Assembly (NCBI RefSeq): GCF_008124605.1
Contig: NZ_VRYN01000001.1
Location: forward strand, 902,711 to 966,710
Length of the DNA: 64,000 bases
From: Halobacterium salinarum DSM 3754
Lineage (GTDB): Archaea; Halobacteriota; Halobacteria; Halobacteriales; Halobacteriaceae
Direction of reading: 5' to 3'
A model generated the notes under the pieces. It did not search any database. It worked only from the letters and a program-made list of their open reading frames with translations, and was not told the origin of the DNA. Within the stretch, counting starts at the first letter, position 1, and each line of letters starts with the position of its first letter. Below, one piece after another: positions 29,592 to 38,644 of the stretch. Both the position numbers and the translations under genes were made by a program.

Positions 29592-31913
29592 ATGAGTGAC
29601 GTGCGCGCGGCGACCACCGCCCTCCTCGCTGACCGTCCGGCGCTCGCCGACGCCCTCGAAGCGCTCGTCGAGGTCGATCGGAGCCAGGACACGTGGACGT
29701 TCGACGACGCGCCAGTCGACTCCGGGGTGTTCGGCGAACTCGTGGGCCGCGGCATCGTCGTCGAGTCCGGCGACGGCTACGTGCTCGCCGACCGGCAGGC
29801 CGTCCGGGCGGCGCTCGGCGACCCGGATGCCGACCCGTCGGACACTGACGAAGCAGCGGTATCGCTTCGTGACCGTGTTCCCAGCCTGTCGGTCTCCTCG
29901 CGTGCGGCCTGGTTCCTCGCCGCCAGCTTGTTGGTCGTCGTTGCGTTGCGTGTGTTCGTCTTCCCGCGGGTGTTCCGGGCCGGACACGTCGTGTTGCTCG
30001 GCAACGATCCCTACTACTACCGGTACCTGGTGTCGGCAATGCAGCAGTCGGGGGCCGGGCTGCTGGACGTTCCGGCCCGTATCACTCGCGGCGAACCACT
30101 GCTGGTGGTGGTGCTGGTCGGTGCCACGCGGCTGCTCGGCGGGAGCGCGAACGCCGCCGCACACGTCACTGCTTGGTATCCCGTGGTGGCGGCAGTCGTG
30201 ACGGCGGTAGCGTGCTATCTGCTGGCGACCACGCTGTCCCACGACCGCCGGGTCGGGATCACAGCCGTGCTTGTCTTGGCCGTGTTGCCCGTGCACGCCT
30301 ACCGGACCGCACTCGGGTTCGGCGACCATCACGCGCTTGATCTCGTGTGGCTCTCGCTCACCGTGCTTGCGGCCGTCCGTCTGCTCCCGGGGGCCGGTGT
30401 CGCCGTTCCCGACGACTCTGGCTGGCGACGCCACCTCCCGTGGGGCTGTGTGCTCGCTGGCAGCGTCGCCGCACAAGCCCACTCCTGGAACGCCGCGCCG
30501 CTGCTGTTCGTCCCGCTTGTCGTGTACGCAGTCGCACGCAGCGCCGCGCTCGTCGACGGCAAGTCGCCGCTCGCAGACCTCCCGCTCGCCGCTGCACTCA
30601 CCGCCGGCGGCGTGCTCGCAGTCGCCGGCCATGTTCTGCTCGGGTGGCAGTCGCCCGTAATCGTTGCGCCACCGCTGCTGGCCGGGCTCGGCGTCGGTGC
30701 TGCCGCTCTCATCGCGGCCGGCGTCCGACGCGTGGGGGTGCCATCGTGGACGGCCCCAGTGCTCACCACAGCCAGCGGCGTCGCCGCGTTCGCCGTCGTC
30801 GCGACGATCGACCCCTCGTTTGTCGCGGAGCTCCAACAGGAGGGGGCGCGATTCGTCGGGCAGTCGGGAAGCTCCATCGTGGAGACGAAATCGCTGTTCA
30901 GCACGACGTACGGACTGTTCGCCGGGCCGATCTTCTTCTACGGGACGGCGTTGCTGTTCGCGCTGCCCGCGGGTGCGTGGGCGATGTACACGGGCGTGGC
31001 GCGCTCGCGGCCACGATGGCTGCTCACCGGCTGTTACGGCACCGTGTTGTTCGCGTTCGCGGTAACACAGGTCCGATTCTCCGGGGAGCTGTCCGTGTTC
31101 GTCGCCGTCTTCGCTGCGGTCGCGTTCGTGTACTTCCTCTCGGTGGTCGACCTCGCGGATCCGCCGCTTGACTTCTCGGCCCGACCGTCGGATCGCGAGC
31201 GCGTGCGCTCGCTTGCGATCCCCACCCGGTCGCGCGCGCTCCGCATCGGGGTTGCGTTCCTGCTGGTCGGCGGGCTCGGCGCAGTCATGACGCCGCTGCG
31301 CACGAACACGCTGGTGCAAAGCGACGACGCGTACCACGCGGCCACGCACGTCGAAGCGGCGCTCAACGCGCCTGACTGGACCGACGACACCACGTACGTG
31401 TTCAGCCGGTGGTCCCGAAACCGGCTGTACAACTGGTTCGGATCCGGTGACGGCCGCAGTTACCGGTACGCTCGATCGAACTACGACGACTTCCTCCGCT
31501 CCACGACCCCGGGTAAGTGGAACGACCGGCTCCAAGATCGCGCCGCGTTCGTCGTCTTCGACGCCAACTCCGTCCCCGACGGTGCCACCGGGACGATCGG
31601 CTCGGCACTCACCGCCTGGGGGTCGGGGCTGGCGCACTACCGCGCGGTCTGGGCCGGCGACGCAAAAACTGTCTACCGCGTCGTCCCGGGGGCGACGGTC
31701 ACCGGCACCGCCGCGTCGAACGCGTCGGTCACGCTGACACACGAGGGCACGGTCTCCGGGCAGGCGGTCACGTACACTCGGACCACGACCGCCGCGGCCA
31801 ACGGGACCTACACCGTGACGGTGGCGTACCCCGGCGCGTACTCGGTTTCGACCGGCGGCACGGTCACCGTGCCGGCGGCCGCCGTGGGCAACGGGACGAC
31901 AGTCACTGCGTAG
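29592..31913 (+). CDS. aglB: Oligosaccharyltransferase AglB
   Basis: Transfers dolichol-linked glycan to Asn of surface proteins. The 773-residue protein starts with a soluble N-terminal stretch of about 100 residues, has about a dozen membrane helices, and ends in a soluble domain. Acidic metal-binding loops are visible: NDPYYYRYL after the first helix and GFGDHHALDLVW (DHH). The C-terminal catalytic motif is not the standard WWDYG; the equivalent place reads RLYNWFGSGDG, followed by YARSNYDDFL. As I recall, halobacterial AglB proteins do vary in this motif. The ATG at 29,592 was chosen. It lies three bases from the convergent glmS stop and next to the amino-sugar genes, an N-glycosylation neighbourhood. 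Confidence 0.9.
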   Translation: MSDVRAATTALLADRPALADALEALVEVDRSQDTWTFDDAPVDSGVFGELVGRGIVVESGDGYVLADRQAVRAALGDPDADPSDTDEAAVSLRDRVPSLSVSSRAAWFLAASLLVVVALRVFVFPRVFRAGHVVLLGNDPYYYRYLVSAMQQSGAGLLDVPARITRGEPLLVVVLVGATRLLGGSANAAAHVTAWYPVVAAVVTAVACYLLATTLSHDRRVGITAVLVLAVLPVHAYRTALGFGDHHALDLVWLSLTVLAAVRLLPGAGVAVPDDSGWRRHLPWGCVLAGSVAAQAHSWNAAPLLFVPLVVYAVARSAALVDGKSPLADLPLAAALTAGGVLAVAGHVLLGWQSPVIVAPPLLAGLGVGAAALIAAGVRRVGVPSWTAPVLTTASGVAAFAVVATIDPSFVAELQQEGARFVGQSGSSIVETKSLFSTTYGLFAGPIFFYGTALLFALPAGAWAMYTGVARSRPRWLLTGCYGTVLFAFAVTQVRFSGELSVFVAVFAAVAFVYFLSVVDLADPPLDFSARPSDRERVRSLAIPTRSRALRIGVAFLLVGGLGAVMTPLRTNTLVQSDDAYHAATHVEAALNAPDWTDDTTYVFSRWSRNRLYNWFGSGDGRSYRYARSNYDDFLRSTTPGKWNDRLQDRAAFVVFDANSVPDGATGTIGSALTAWGSGLAHYRAVWAGDAKTVYRVVPGATVTGTAASNASVTLTHEGTVSGQAVTYTRTTTAAANGTYTVTVAYPGAYSVSTGGTVTVPAAAVGNGTTVTA

Positions 31914-31915
31914 CG

Positions 31916-33721
31916 CTACTCGACGGTCACGCTCTTCGCGAGGTTCCGGGGCTTGTCGATGGGACGCCCCTTCTCGTTGGCGATGTGGTACGCGAACAAC
32001 TGGAGGGCAACGTTCGCCACGACCGGCTCCAGGGGGCCACACGCCGGGAGCGTGATCGTGACGTCGGCGTGGCGCGCGGTCCCGGCGTCGCTCGCGAGCC
32101 CGATGACGTCCGCGCCCCGGGACTGCACCTCTTTGACGTTGTTCGCGGTTCTCTCCGGTGCCGCGTACTCGGTCAATACCGCCACCACGGGCGTGTTGTC
32201 CGTGACGAGCGCGAGCGGGCCGTGTTTGAGCTCGCCCGCACTGAACCCCTCGGCGTGGTCGTAGGAGATCTCCTTGAGCTTGAGCGCGCTCTCCAAGGCC
32301 ACTGGTCGGCCGGCCCGCCGCCCGACGTAGAAGAACGCGTCGCTGTCGGCGTACTCGCGGGCGATCGACGCGATCTCGGGGGCTTGATCGAGGACCTGCT
32401 GGACCGCCCCCGGCAGGTCGCGGATCGCGTCCCGGAGCGCGGCGGCGTCGCTCGTGCTGATGGCGTTGCGGGCGCGCCCGATGTGCATGGTCAGCAGTGC
32501 GGCGGTCGCCACCTGTGAGACGAACGTCTTCGTGGCAGCGACGCCGATCTCGGGGCCGGCGCGAATGAACAGCGCGTCGTCGGCCTCCCGCGTGACCGTG
32601 CTGCCGAGCGTGTTCGTCAACGCGAGCGTGGGTGCTCCCTTCTGGGCCGCGCTCCGGAGCGCGGCCAGCGTATCCGCTGTTTCCCCGCTTTGGGTGATCG
32701 CCACCACGAGCGTGTCCTTGGGGCTGCGGCCGCCCCGAAGCTCGTACTCGCTTGCCACGTGCACGGTCACCGGCAGGTCGGCGTGGGTCTCCAGGAGCTC
32801 TTTGGCGTACAAGCCGGCGTGATACGACGTGCCGCAGGCAACGATCTGGAGCTCCGCGACGTTCTGCAGTGTCTCCGTGGACAGCTCCATGTCGAGTGTC
32901 ACGTCCGTCCCGAGATCGCTGATGCGGCCGGAGATCGCCTGCCGGAGCGCGCGTGGCTGCTCGTGGATCTCCTTGAGCATGTAGTGGTCGTAGCCGCTTT
33001 TCCCCGCCGCGTCGGCGCTCCAGTCGAGCGCTTCGATGTCCCGTGAGACGCGCGCGCCGTCGTTGTACACCGTCCACTCGGTCTCGGTGAGGTGCGCGAT
33101 GTCGCCGTTCCGGAGGTACGTGACCCGGTTGGTGTGCTCGATGAACGCGGTGGCGTCGCTGGCGACGAACGTACCGGTGTCGCCGTGCCCGAGCAACAGC
33201 GGGCTGTCCGACCGCGCCACCACGATGCCGTCGTGGCCGGCGGCGGTGATCGCGAGCGCGTAACTCCCGGTGAGGCGCTCGGTCGTGCGCTGCACGGCCG
33301 TCAGCAGCGACACGCCGTCGGCGAGGTGGGTTTCGATGAGGTGTGGGACGACCTCGGTGTCAGTGTCACTGTGGAAGACGTGGTCGGCCCGCAGTTCGTC
33401 GGCGAGCGCGGCGTAGTTCTCGATGATGCCGTTGTGCACCACGGCTACGTCGCCCGTGCAGTCCGTATGCGGGTGGGCGTTCTCCCGCGTCGGCTCGCCG
33501 TGGGTGCTCCAGCGCGTGTGCCCGATGCCACGCGTCCCGTCCTCGCGGGACGGCACTGGGAGGTCGCCGACCTCGCCGCCGGTCTTGTGCACCGACAGCG
33601 AGCCGCCGCCGGCGAGCGCGATGCCAGCGGAGTCATAGCCGCGGTATTCGAGGTTCTGCAGTCCCTCGTGGACGATGCGTCCCGTCGGATCGGTGCCGAT
33701 GTAGCCCGTGATTCCACACAT
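31916..33721 (-). CDS. glmS: Glutamine-fructose-6-phosphate aminotransferase
   Basis: Makes glucosamine-6-phosphate from fructose-6-phosphate and glutamine. The 601-residue protein has an Ntn glutaminase domain with the catalytic Cys2 (MCGITGYIG), followed by two SIS isomerase domains (CGTSYHAGLYAKELLE and SQSGETADTLAAL, then the second with FYVGRRAGRPVALESALKLKE) and the C-terminal KPRNLAKSVTVE. It ends three bases from aglB and is followed in the same direction by nothing; the genes upstream are two sugar-nucleotidyltransferases two bases away, so all three form a UDP-amino-sugar operon. Confidence 0.97.
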   Translation of the reverse strand: MCGITGYIGTDPTGRIVHEGLQNLEYRGYDSAGIALAGGGSLSVHKTGGEVGDLPVPSREDGTRGIGHTRWSTHGEPTRENAHPHTDCTGDVAVVHNGIIENYAALADELRADHVFHSDTDTEVVPHLIETHLADGVSLLTAVQRTTERLTGSYALAITAAGHDGIVVARSDSPLLLGHGDTGTFVASDATAFIEHTNRVTYLRNGDIAHLTETEWTVYNDGARVSRDIEALDWSADAAGKSGYDHYMLKEIHEQPRALRQAISGRISDLGTDVTLDMELSTETLQNVAELQIVACGTSYHAGLYAKELLETHADLPVTVHVASEYELRGGRSPKDTLVVAITQSGETADTLAALRSAAQKGAPTLALTNTLGSTVTREADDALFIRAGPEIGVAATKTFVSQVATAALLTMHIGRARNAISTSDAAALRDAIRDLPGAVQQVLDQAPEIASIAREYADSDAFFYVGRRAGRPVALESALKLKEISYDHAEGFSAGELKHGPLALVTDNTPVVAVLTEYAAPERTANNVKEVQSRGADVIGLASDAGTARHADVTITLPACGPLEPVVANVALQLFAYHIANEKGRPIDKPRNLAKSVTVE

Positions 33722-33723
33722 AG

Positions 33724-34911
33724 TCAGCCTCTCGTAACGTGCGCCTGGTCGTCGACGCGCCCGGTGACGACCGTGGCGCTGTCGACGACCGCGCTGTTCC
33801 CGACGATCGACCCGGGTGCGACCGTCACACCCGAGCCGACCTCGGCGTTGTCGCCCACCAACGCCCCGAACCGAACCCCCTGGTGGACCGTGTCACCAAG
33901 CACCACGTCTGTTTGGCCGCCCTCCACGGTCGTGTTCGCGCCGATGGTCGCGTTCGCGCCGACGATGCTGTCGTTCACTACTGCGCCTGGGTTGACCGTC
34001 GAGTCAGGTAACAGTATCGACTGTTCGATCACTGCGTTCGCACCGACGGTCACGTTGTCGCCGAGCGCAACGCCGTTCCGGACCACTGCCTGCGGGTGCA
34101 CGATAACGCCCTCGCCACAGACGGTCCCTCCGCCAACCGGTGCCTGCTGATCGTCGCCCGGCACGCTCCCTCGGGGCTTGCGCCGCTCCACCGGCGGGTC
34201 GAAGCGCTGGTCCGTGATGAGCGCGCTGTTGGCCGCAACCAGATCCCACGGCTCGGAGACGTCGAGCCACCGGCCGTCGTACCGCACGGCCCGCAGCTCG
34301 TGGTCCGCGAGCTGTTCGTCGAGGGCGTCCGTGAGCGCCAGCTCGCCGTAGCTGTCGGTCCGCCGGATCGCCGCGAACACGCTCGGGCCGAACGCGTACA
34401 CGCCGGCGTTGATGTACTCCGACGCCACCAGCTCGGGCACCGGCTGCTCGTCGATGTCGGTGACGGTCCCGCCGTCGAGATCGACCACGCCGTACGCGCT
34501 CGGCGTCTCGACTTGGGTCACGCCCATCGCGGAGTCGCCGCTCTCACGGTGGCACTCCCAAACGTCCTCGACCAGCGACGCGTCGATGACGCGGTCGCCG
34601 TTCAGCGCGACAAACGACTCCCCCACCACGGACTCCGCCTGCGCGAGCGCGTGGCCCGTGCCGAGCTGTCGGTCCTGGACCACGTAGGAGATCTCGATCC
34701 CCCACCGCGAGCCGTCCTCGAAGTGCCGCTGGACGCGCTCCCGGTTCGACCCCACGACCAACATCACCCTCGTGACGCCCGCCGACACCAACGCGTCCAC
34801 GATATGCTCCAGGATGGGCTGGTTGGCAACCGGCACCATCGGCTTCGGCCGGTTCTCCGTCAGCGGCCAGAGCCGCTCTCCCTTCCCCGCCGCCAGCACA
34901 ACAGCCTGCAT
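33724..34911 (-). CDS. Sugar-1-phosphate nucleotidyltransferase with left-handed beta-helix
   Basis: About 395 residues. The N-terminal pyrophosphorylase domain shows AAGKGERLWPLTENRPKPMVPV, the nucleotide-binding signature of the RmlA/GlmU class, and a second part LNGDRVID. The C-terminal third consists of hexapeptide repeats (VVRNGVALGDNVTVGANAVI and so on), a left-handed beta-helix. The acetyltransferase residues seen in the next gene are less clear here, so it may be a uridylyl- or thymidylyltransferase rather than a full GlmU. The ATG at 34,911 (MQAVVLAAG) is preferred; a GTG at 34,932 is in frame and would overlap the upstream gene. Middle gene of the amino-sugar operon. Confidence 0.9.
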   Translation of the reverse strand: MQAVVLAAGKGERLWPLTENRPKPMVPVANQPILEHIVDALVSAGVTRVMLVVGSNRERVQRHFEDGSRWGIEISYVVQDRQLGTGHALAQAESVVGESFVALNGDRVIDASLVEDVWECHRESGDSAMGVTQVETPSAYGVVDLDGGTVTDIDEQPVPELVASEYINAGVYAFGPSVFAAIRRTDSYGELALTDALDEQLADHELRAVRYDGRWLDVSEPWDLVAANSALITDQRFDPPVERRKPRGSVPGDDQQAPVGGGTVCGEGVIVHPQAVVRNGVALGDNVTVGANAVIEQSILLPDSTVNPGAVVNDSIVGANATIGANTTVEGGQTDVVLGDTVHQGVRFGALVGDNAEVGSGVTVAPGSIVGNSAVVDSATVVTGRVDDQAHVTRG

Positions 34912-34924
34912 TGACTGTGTTCTC

Positions 34925-36130
34925 TCAGTCACGGCCCTTATCAGTTGTCACGACCGCCCCGAGTGTTGTTCGCGTCCCCGTTCCCAGCGTCACGCCCGCG
35001 TTCAGGCTCGTGTTGATCCCGGTCTTGGTGTCGTCCCCGACGACGACCCCGAACTTCCGGCGGCCCGTGTCGACCAGCTCGCCGTTCACCTGCACCTGAA
35101 CGGGGGCGTCGTCGTGGCGGAGGTTCGCGACCTTCGTGCCCGCACCGAAGTTCACGTCCGCCCCGAGCACGCTGTCCCCGACGTACGCGTGATGGCCCAC
35201 CGCCGTGTCAGCCATCAGAATCGAGTTTTTCACCTCCACGGCGTTCCCAACCCGGACGTCTGGTCCGACAACGGTCGCGCCGCGAACGTAGGCGTTCGGC
35301 CCGACATCCGCACCCGATTGGATGACGACCGGCCCTTCGATGTATGCGCCATCGCGAACCCGCGCGCCGTCCTCGACGACGACGCGTCCCGTCAGCGTCG
35401 CGCCGTCCGCCACCGTTCCGTTGATCTCGCGCTCCTGTTCCGCCAGGAGCGCGCTGTTGGCCGCGAGCAACTCCCAGGGCCGCCCCACGTCCAACCACGG
35501 GCCGTCGTAGGACACCGCCGTCACGCCGCCGTCCTCGCGGTCGATCGCCCGCGCGAGCGCGTCCGTCAGCTCGTACTCGCCGCGCTCGCTGCGCTCGACG
35601 GTGTCGATGTACTCGAACACTCGTGGCGTGAACCGGTACAGCCCGAGGTTCGCGAGATCCGTCGGTGGGTCCGTCGGCTTCTCGACGACATTGGTCACCC
35701 GGCCGTCGTCGCCGCGCTCCACCACCCCATACGACTGTGGGTCCGCAACCGGCATCACCGACATCGCCGTCCCGTCCGCGCCGGCCAACGCCTCAACCAG
35801 CGCGCTCGTCACGTAGACGTCCCCGTTCAACACCAGACAGGGCCCCTCGACGTGTGGCTCCGCACAGCCGACAGCGTGCGCGGTCCCCTCTTGGGTGTCC
35901 TGCTCGGCGTACACCACCGGCGTCCCGGCGTACGACGCGCCGATCCGCTCCCGGATCTGGTCGCCCCGATACCCCACCACGATCACGTACTCGTCGACGA
36001 CCCCGGCCGCCGCATCCAACACGTGCTCAAGCAGTGTCGCGCCCGCCACCGGCACCAGTGGCTTCGGCCGCGTCTCCGTCAGCGGTCCCATGCGCGTTCC
36101 GCGCCCCGCCGCCACGACGATTGCCTGCAT
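34925..36130 (-). CDS. glmU: Bifunctional GlmU-like UDP-GlcNAc pyrophosphorylase/acetyltransferase
   Basis: About 401 residues. N-terminal VVAAGRGTRMGPLTETRPKP is the nucleotidyltransferase loop, with LNGDVYV as the metal site. The C-terminal beta-helix ends with FGAGTKVANLRHDD, GRRKFGVVVGDDTKTGIN and LNAGVTLG, which match the acetyltransferase active site of GlmU. It would convert glucosamine-1-phosphate to UDP-GlcNAc downstream of GlmS. The ATG at 36,130 follows a TATA element at about 36,155-36,163 by the spacing of a leaderless message. It heads the operon glmU-NTase-glmS and is divergent from the sugar transferase. Confidence 0.92.
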   Translation of the reverse strand: MQAIVVAAGRGTRMGPLTETRPKPLVPVAGATLLEHVLDAAAGVVDEYVIVVGYRGDQIRERIGASYAGTPVVYAEQDTQEGTAHAVGCAEPHVEGPCLVLNGDVYVTSALVEALAGADGTAMSVMPVADPQSYGVVERGDDGRVTNVVEKPTDPPTDLANLGLYRFTPRVFEYIDTVERSERGEYELTDALARAIDREDGGVTAVSYDGPWLDVGRPWELLAANSALLAEQEREINGTVADGATLTGRVVVEDGARVRDGAYIEGPVVIQSGADVGPNAYVRGATVVGPDVRVGNAVEVKNSILMADTAVGHHAYVGDSVLGADVNFGAGTKVANLRHDDAPVQVQVNGELVDTGRRKFGVVVGDDTKTGINTSLNAGVTLGTGTRTTLGAVVTTDKGRD

Positions 36131-36154
36131 CACGTTCCACTGTCGCCGCTCGGG

Positions 36155-36217
36155 CGCTTAAGTCCACAGGAACTCGCTACTGGCGTGCACTCCCCGGGCG
36201 AAGTCGGAGTGCTTAAC
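36155..36217. promoter_or_regulatory. Divergent TATA elements between glmU and sugar transferase
   Basis: CGCTTAAGT at 36,155-36,163 serves the minus strand (glmU ATG about 29 bases away). TGCTTAACC at 36,210-36,217 serves the plus strand (sugar transferase ATG at 36,250, about 36 bases away). Both elements have the TTAA core, so the two units may be expressed together. Confidence 0.6.
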
Positions 36218-36249
36218 CGCTCGCCCCGCCCACCACTCAGTGATAGACG

Positions 36250-37665
36250 ATGCTTGGCGGGTGGCGGTACCGACTCGGGAGTATTGCGGGGGTCTGCCTG
36301 CTCACCGCGCTCGCGGTCGGGGTCGCCAACAGCCCTACCGGCCAAGCACTCACCGGGGCGCTCCCGGTGTTCGCCCAGCTCGCGGCCGACCCGCCGGGCG
36401 TCGCTGAAGGACTGCTCGAAGTCAGTACCACGGTCTGCGTCGTCGCCGTGGCCTGCCTCCCCCTGTACAAACCCCGTCCCCGTCGCGTCCTCGACGTGGT
36501 GGTGCTCGCGCAGAAACGCGTCGTCGTCGCCCTGTTCGCGCTCGCTGCCATCGGCTACTTCGACTACACGTACCGCCTCCCCAGAACGACGCTGCTCGCG
36601 GTCACGCCAGTCCTCCTTGTTGCGGTGCCTGCGCTGTTCGTTTGGATCCGCCGCCGTCCTACCCCGACGGCAGCATCCCGCACCATCGTCGTCGGCGACA
36701 CGCTCGACGAAATCGAGCGCCTCGTCGCCGACATCGACCACCCACTCTACGGCTACGTCTGCCCCACAGTCGTCCCACGCACCCCGGACGCCGCCCCCCC
36801 ACACCCCGCCGTCGCGGACGGCGGCAGTGATGCACGCGCGCTCAACGACCACGACCGCCTCGGCGGCCTCTCCCGCATCGAGGACATCCTCGTCGAGTAC
36901 GACGTCGACACCGTCGTGCTCGCGTTCGAACACACCGACCGCGCAGAATTCTTCGGCGCGCTAGACGCCTGCTACGAACACGGCGTCGACGCGAAAGTAC
37001 ATCGCGACCACGCCGACCAAGTGTTGACCGCCGAGGGCGACGTCGGAACGCTTGTCGAAGTAGACGTCGAACCCTGGGACGTCCAAGACTACGCCCTGAA
37101 ACGCATCTTCGACGTGGCGTTCTCCGGGATCGGGCTAGTCGTGCTGAGCCCGGTGATTCTCGGGATTGCGGTGGCAATCAAGCTCGACGACGGCGGATCG
37201 GTGCTGTACCAGCAAGAGCGGACGGCGGTATTCGGGGAGACGTTCGCCGTGTACAAGTTCCGATCGATGAGATCGAAGGGTGAATCTGCGGAGCCAGTCG
37301 ACGACGAGGACAACGACCGGATCACGCGCGTCGGCCGCGTGTTACGGCAGACGCATCTGGACGAGATCCCACAACTGTGGTCGATTCTGGTGGGAAACAT
37401 GAGCGTCGTCGGTCCGCGGGCAGTGTGGACCGAAGAGGAGTCGCTGTTAGAGGCCGAGGAGCAGTCGTGGCGCAAACGATGGTTCGTGAAACCCGGACTG
37501 ACAGGGTTAGCACAAGTGAACGACGTCAAGAGCACCGAACCCGAGGAGAAACTACGCTACGACCTCCAGTACGTCAAACAGCAGTCGTTCGGATACGACG
37601 TGAAGCTGGTTATTCGACAAATCTGGAAAGTCGGCGTTGACGCCGTAGACACCCTGCGTCAGTAA
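36250..37665 (+). CDS. Polyprenyl-phosphate sugar transferase (WbaP/exopolysaccharide type)
   Basis: Initiating glycosylphosphotransferase that attaches the first sugar phosphate to a lipid carrier, 471 residues. Four membrane helices and a CoA-binding-like domain make the N-terminal half. The C-terminal catalytic domain is canonical: YALKRIFDVAFSGIGLVVLSP, then VYKFRSMR, RITRVGRVLRQTHLDEIPQ, GNMSVVGPRAVW, KPGLTGLAQVN. Such enzymes start glycan assembly, which fits the neighbouring amino-sugar genes and aglB. The last third has lower GC than the first. A short run TCGTTTTTC just after the stop may help termination. It is the last gene of the conserved envelope island. Confidence 0.95.
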   Translation: MLGGWRYRLGSIAGVCLLTALAVGVANSPTGQALTGALPVFAQLAADPPGVAEGLLEVSTTVCVVAVACLPLYKPRPRRVLDVVVLAQKRVVVALFALAAIGYFDYTYRLPRTTLLAVTPVLLVAVPALFVWIRRRPTPTAASRTIVVGDTLDEIERLVADIDHPLYGYVCPTVVPRTPDAAPPHPAVADGGSDARALNDHDRLGGLSRIEDILVEYDVDTVVLAFEHTDRAEFFGALDACYEHGVDAKVHRDHADQVLTAEGDVGTLVEVDVEPWDVQDYALKRIFDVAFSGIGLVVLSPVILGIAVAIKLDDGGSVLYQQERTAVFGETFAVYKFRSMRSKGESAEPVDDEDNDRITRVGRVLRQTHLDEIPQLWSILVGNMSVVGPRAVWTEEESLLEAEEQSWRKRWFVKPGLTGLAQVNDVKSTEPEEKLRYDLQYVKQQSFGYDVKLVIRQIWKVGVDAVDTLRQ

Positions 37666-37824
37666 GGGGGGTCGTTTTTCTGGGAGGGCGTTCCACGGAC
37701 TATTAACATCACTGACAGTGTGCGGCGACGAATGGGGTACTCGCATGACCGTGGCGACGTCACGCGCTTCCTTGTTCAGGGTTCGGAGGATGTTATGCCG
37801 ACGTGCTGGGTGTTTCCGTACTTT

Positions 37825-37844
37825 TGTTAGTATTTTCCCTAACA
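37825..37844 (+). promoter_or_regulatory. Inverted repeat upstream of tumE
   Basis: Arms TGTTAG and CTAACA are separated by TATTTTCC. The right arm runs into the TATA-like ACACTTATC (about 37,842-37,850) of the TumE gene, whose ATG is at 37,879. A site like this suits autoregulation by the wHTH antitoxin. Inferred from position. Confidence 0.55.
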
Positions 37845-37878
37845 CTTATCGGAACGGCGTGCCTTGGCACAGGTGTGG

Positions 37879-38175
37879 ATGAGCGATGATGTCACCGTAC
37901 TCGAAGACGAGATTGAAGCCTACGCCGACGGCACCGTTGCGCGGGTGCGCGTGCTCTCGGTCCCGACCTCAGACCGATTCGAGGACGGGATCAAGTACAC
38001 CTACCACTACAGCGAAGCCGGGGCGGACGACCCGATCATCCGGTTCGATAACCACCACGGCGTCCACGAGCTCCATCTCGGGGGCGAGACCTTCGAGATC
38101 GACTACCCCGGCCTTGCAGAGATCTTCCGTGCCTGGCGGGCAGCCCTCCCAGAAGAGAAGCGCGACGACTGGTAG
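37879..38175 (+). CDS. tumE: TumE-family toxin
   Basis: Small protein of 98 residues. The core RFEDGIKYTYHYSEAGADDPIIRFDNHHG and the end FEIDYPGLAEIFRAWRAAL (quoted in parts) match my memory of the TumE toxin family, with its conserved RYDNxHH-like turn seen here as RFDNHHG. The next gene, 72 bp on, encodes the matching wHTH antitoxin family, which supports the call. An in-frame TTG at 37,864 exists, but ATG at 37,879 fits the TATA spacing. Toxin mechanism unknown to me. Confidence 0.8.
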   Translation: MSDDVTVLEDEIEAYADGTVARVRVLSVPTSDRFEDGIKYTYHYSEAGADDPIIRFDNHHGVHELHLGGETFEIDYPGLAEIFRAWRAALPEEKRDDW

Positions 38176-38247
38176 CTCGTCCGAGTACGGTGACCGAGGA
38201 ACTAGTCCTCGACCCACCCACAACCAACAACAGATTGTGTATTCCCA

Positions 38248-38643
38248 ATGACCCAAACACTCCACGTTCAGATTAAGTCCGCCGACCGTAGCGACCTCGA
38301 AGAGCATCTCAAAGCGATCGACACTGGCGAGGATGTCGACCCCAGCGAGCCGACGCTCTCGATCGAGAACCTCGAAACGTTCGGCCGTGTCTTCCGCTCA
38401 ACCAACCTCGAGCTCTTGAAAGCGATCGTCGAACACGAGCCGGGAAGTATCCGCGAGCTTGCGCGCCTCGTTGACCGAAACCCGCCAGAGGTCCTCGAGA
38501 ATGTGAACGAGCTGGCCGACTACGGCCTCGTCGAACTCGAAGAAGATGGCCGGGCGAAGCGGCCGGTCGTGTGGTACGACGAGATCGACGCCGACATCCC
38601 GCTCACGACTGAGTCAAGACAGGAGCGGAAGGCGAACGCCTGA
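38248..38643 (+). CDS. tumA: TumA-like wHTH antitoxin (HVO_A0114 family)
   Basis: Protein of 131 residues. The middle holds a winged helix-turn-helix (VFRSTNLELLKAIVEHEPGSIRELARLV, then NPPEVLENVNELADYGLVELEE, quoted in parts) typical of the HVO_A0114 family of putative DNA-binding proteins. It would bind the operator upstream of tumE and neutralise the toxin. The pair is followed immediately by a mobile element whose left end starts within two bases of the stop codon, so the 3-prime end of the operon may have been cut. Confidence 0.8.
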   Translation: MTQTLHVQIKSADRSDLEEHLKAIDTGEDVDPSEPTLSIENLETFGRVFRSTNLELLKAIVEHEPGSIRELARLVDRNPPEVLENVNELADYGLVELEEDGRAKRPVVWYDEIDADIPLTTESRQERKANA

Positions 38644-38644
38644 T

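Noticed and set aside
29562..33077. 1,171-codon minus-strand ORF opposite aglB and part of glmS
   Set aside because: It is antisense to AglB and then continues in a wrong frame through glmS; low-complexity Arg/Gly-rich translation.
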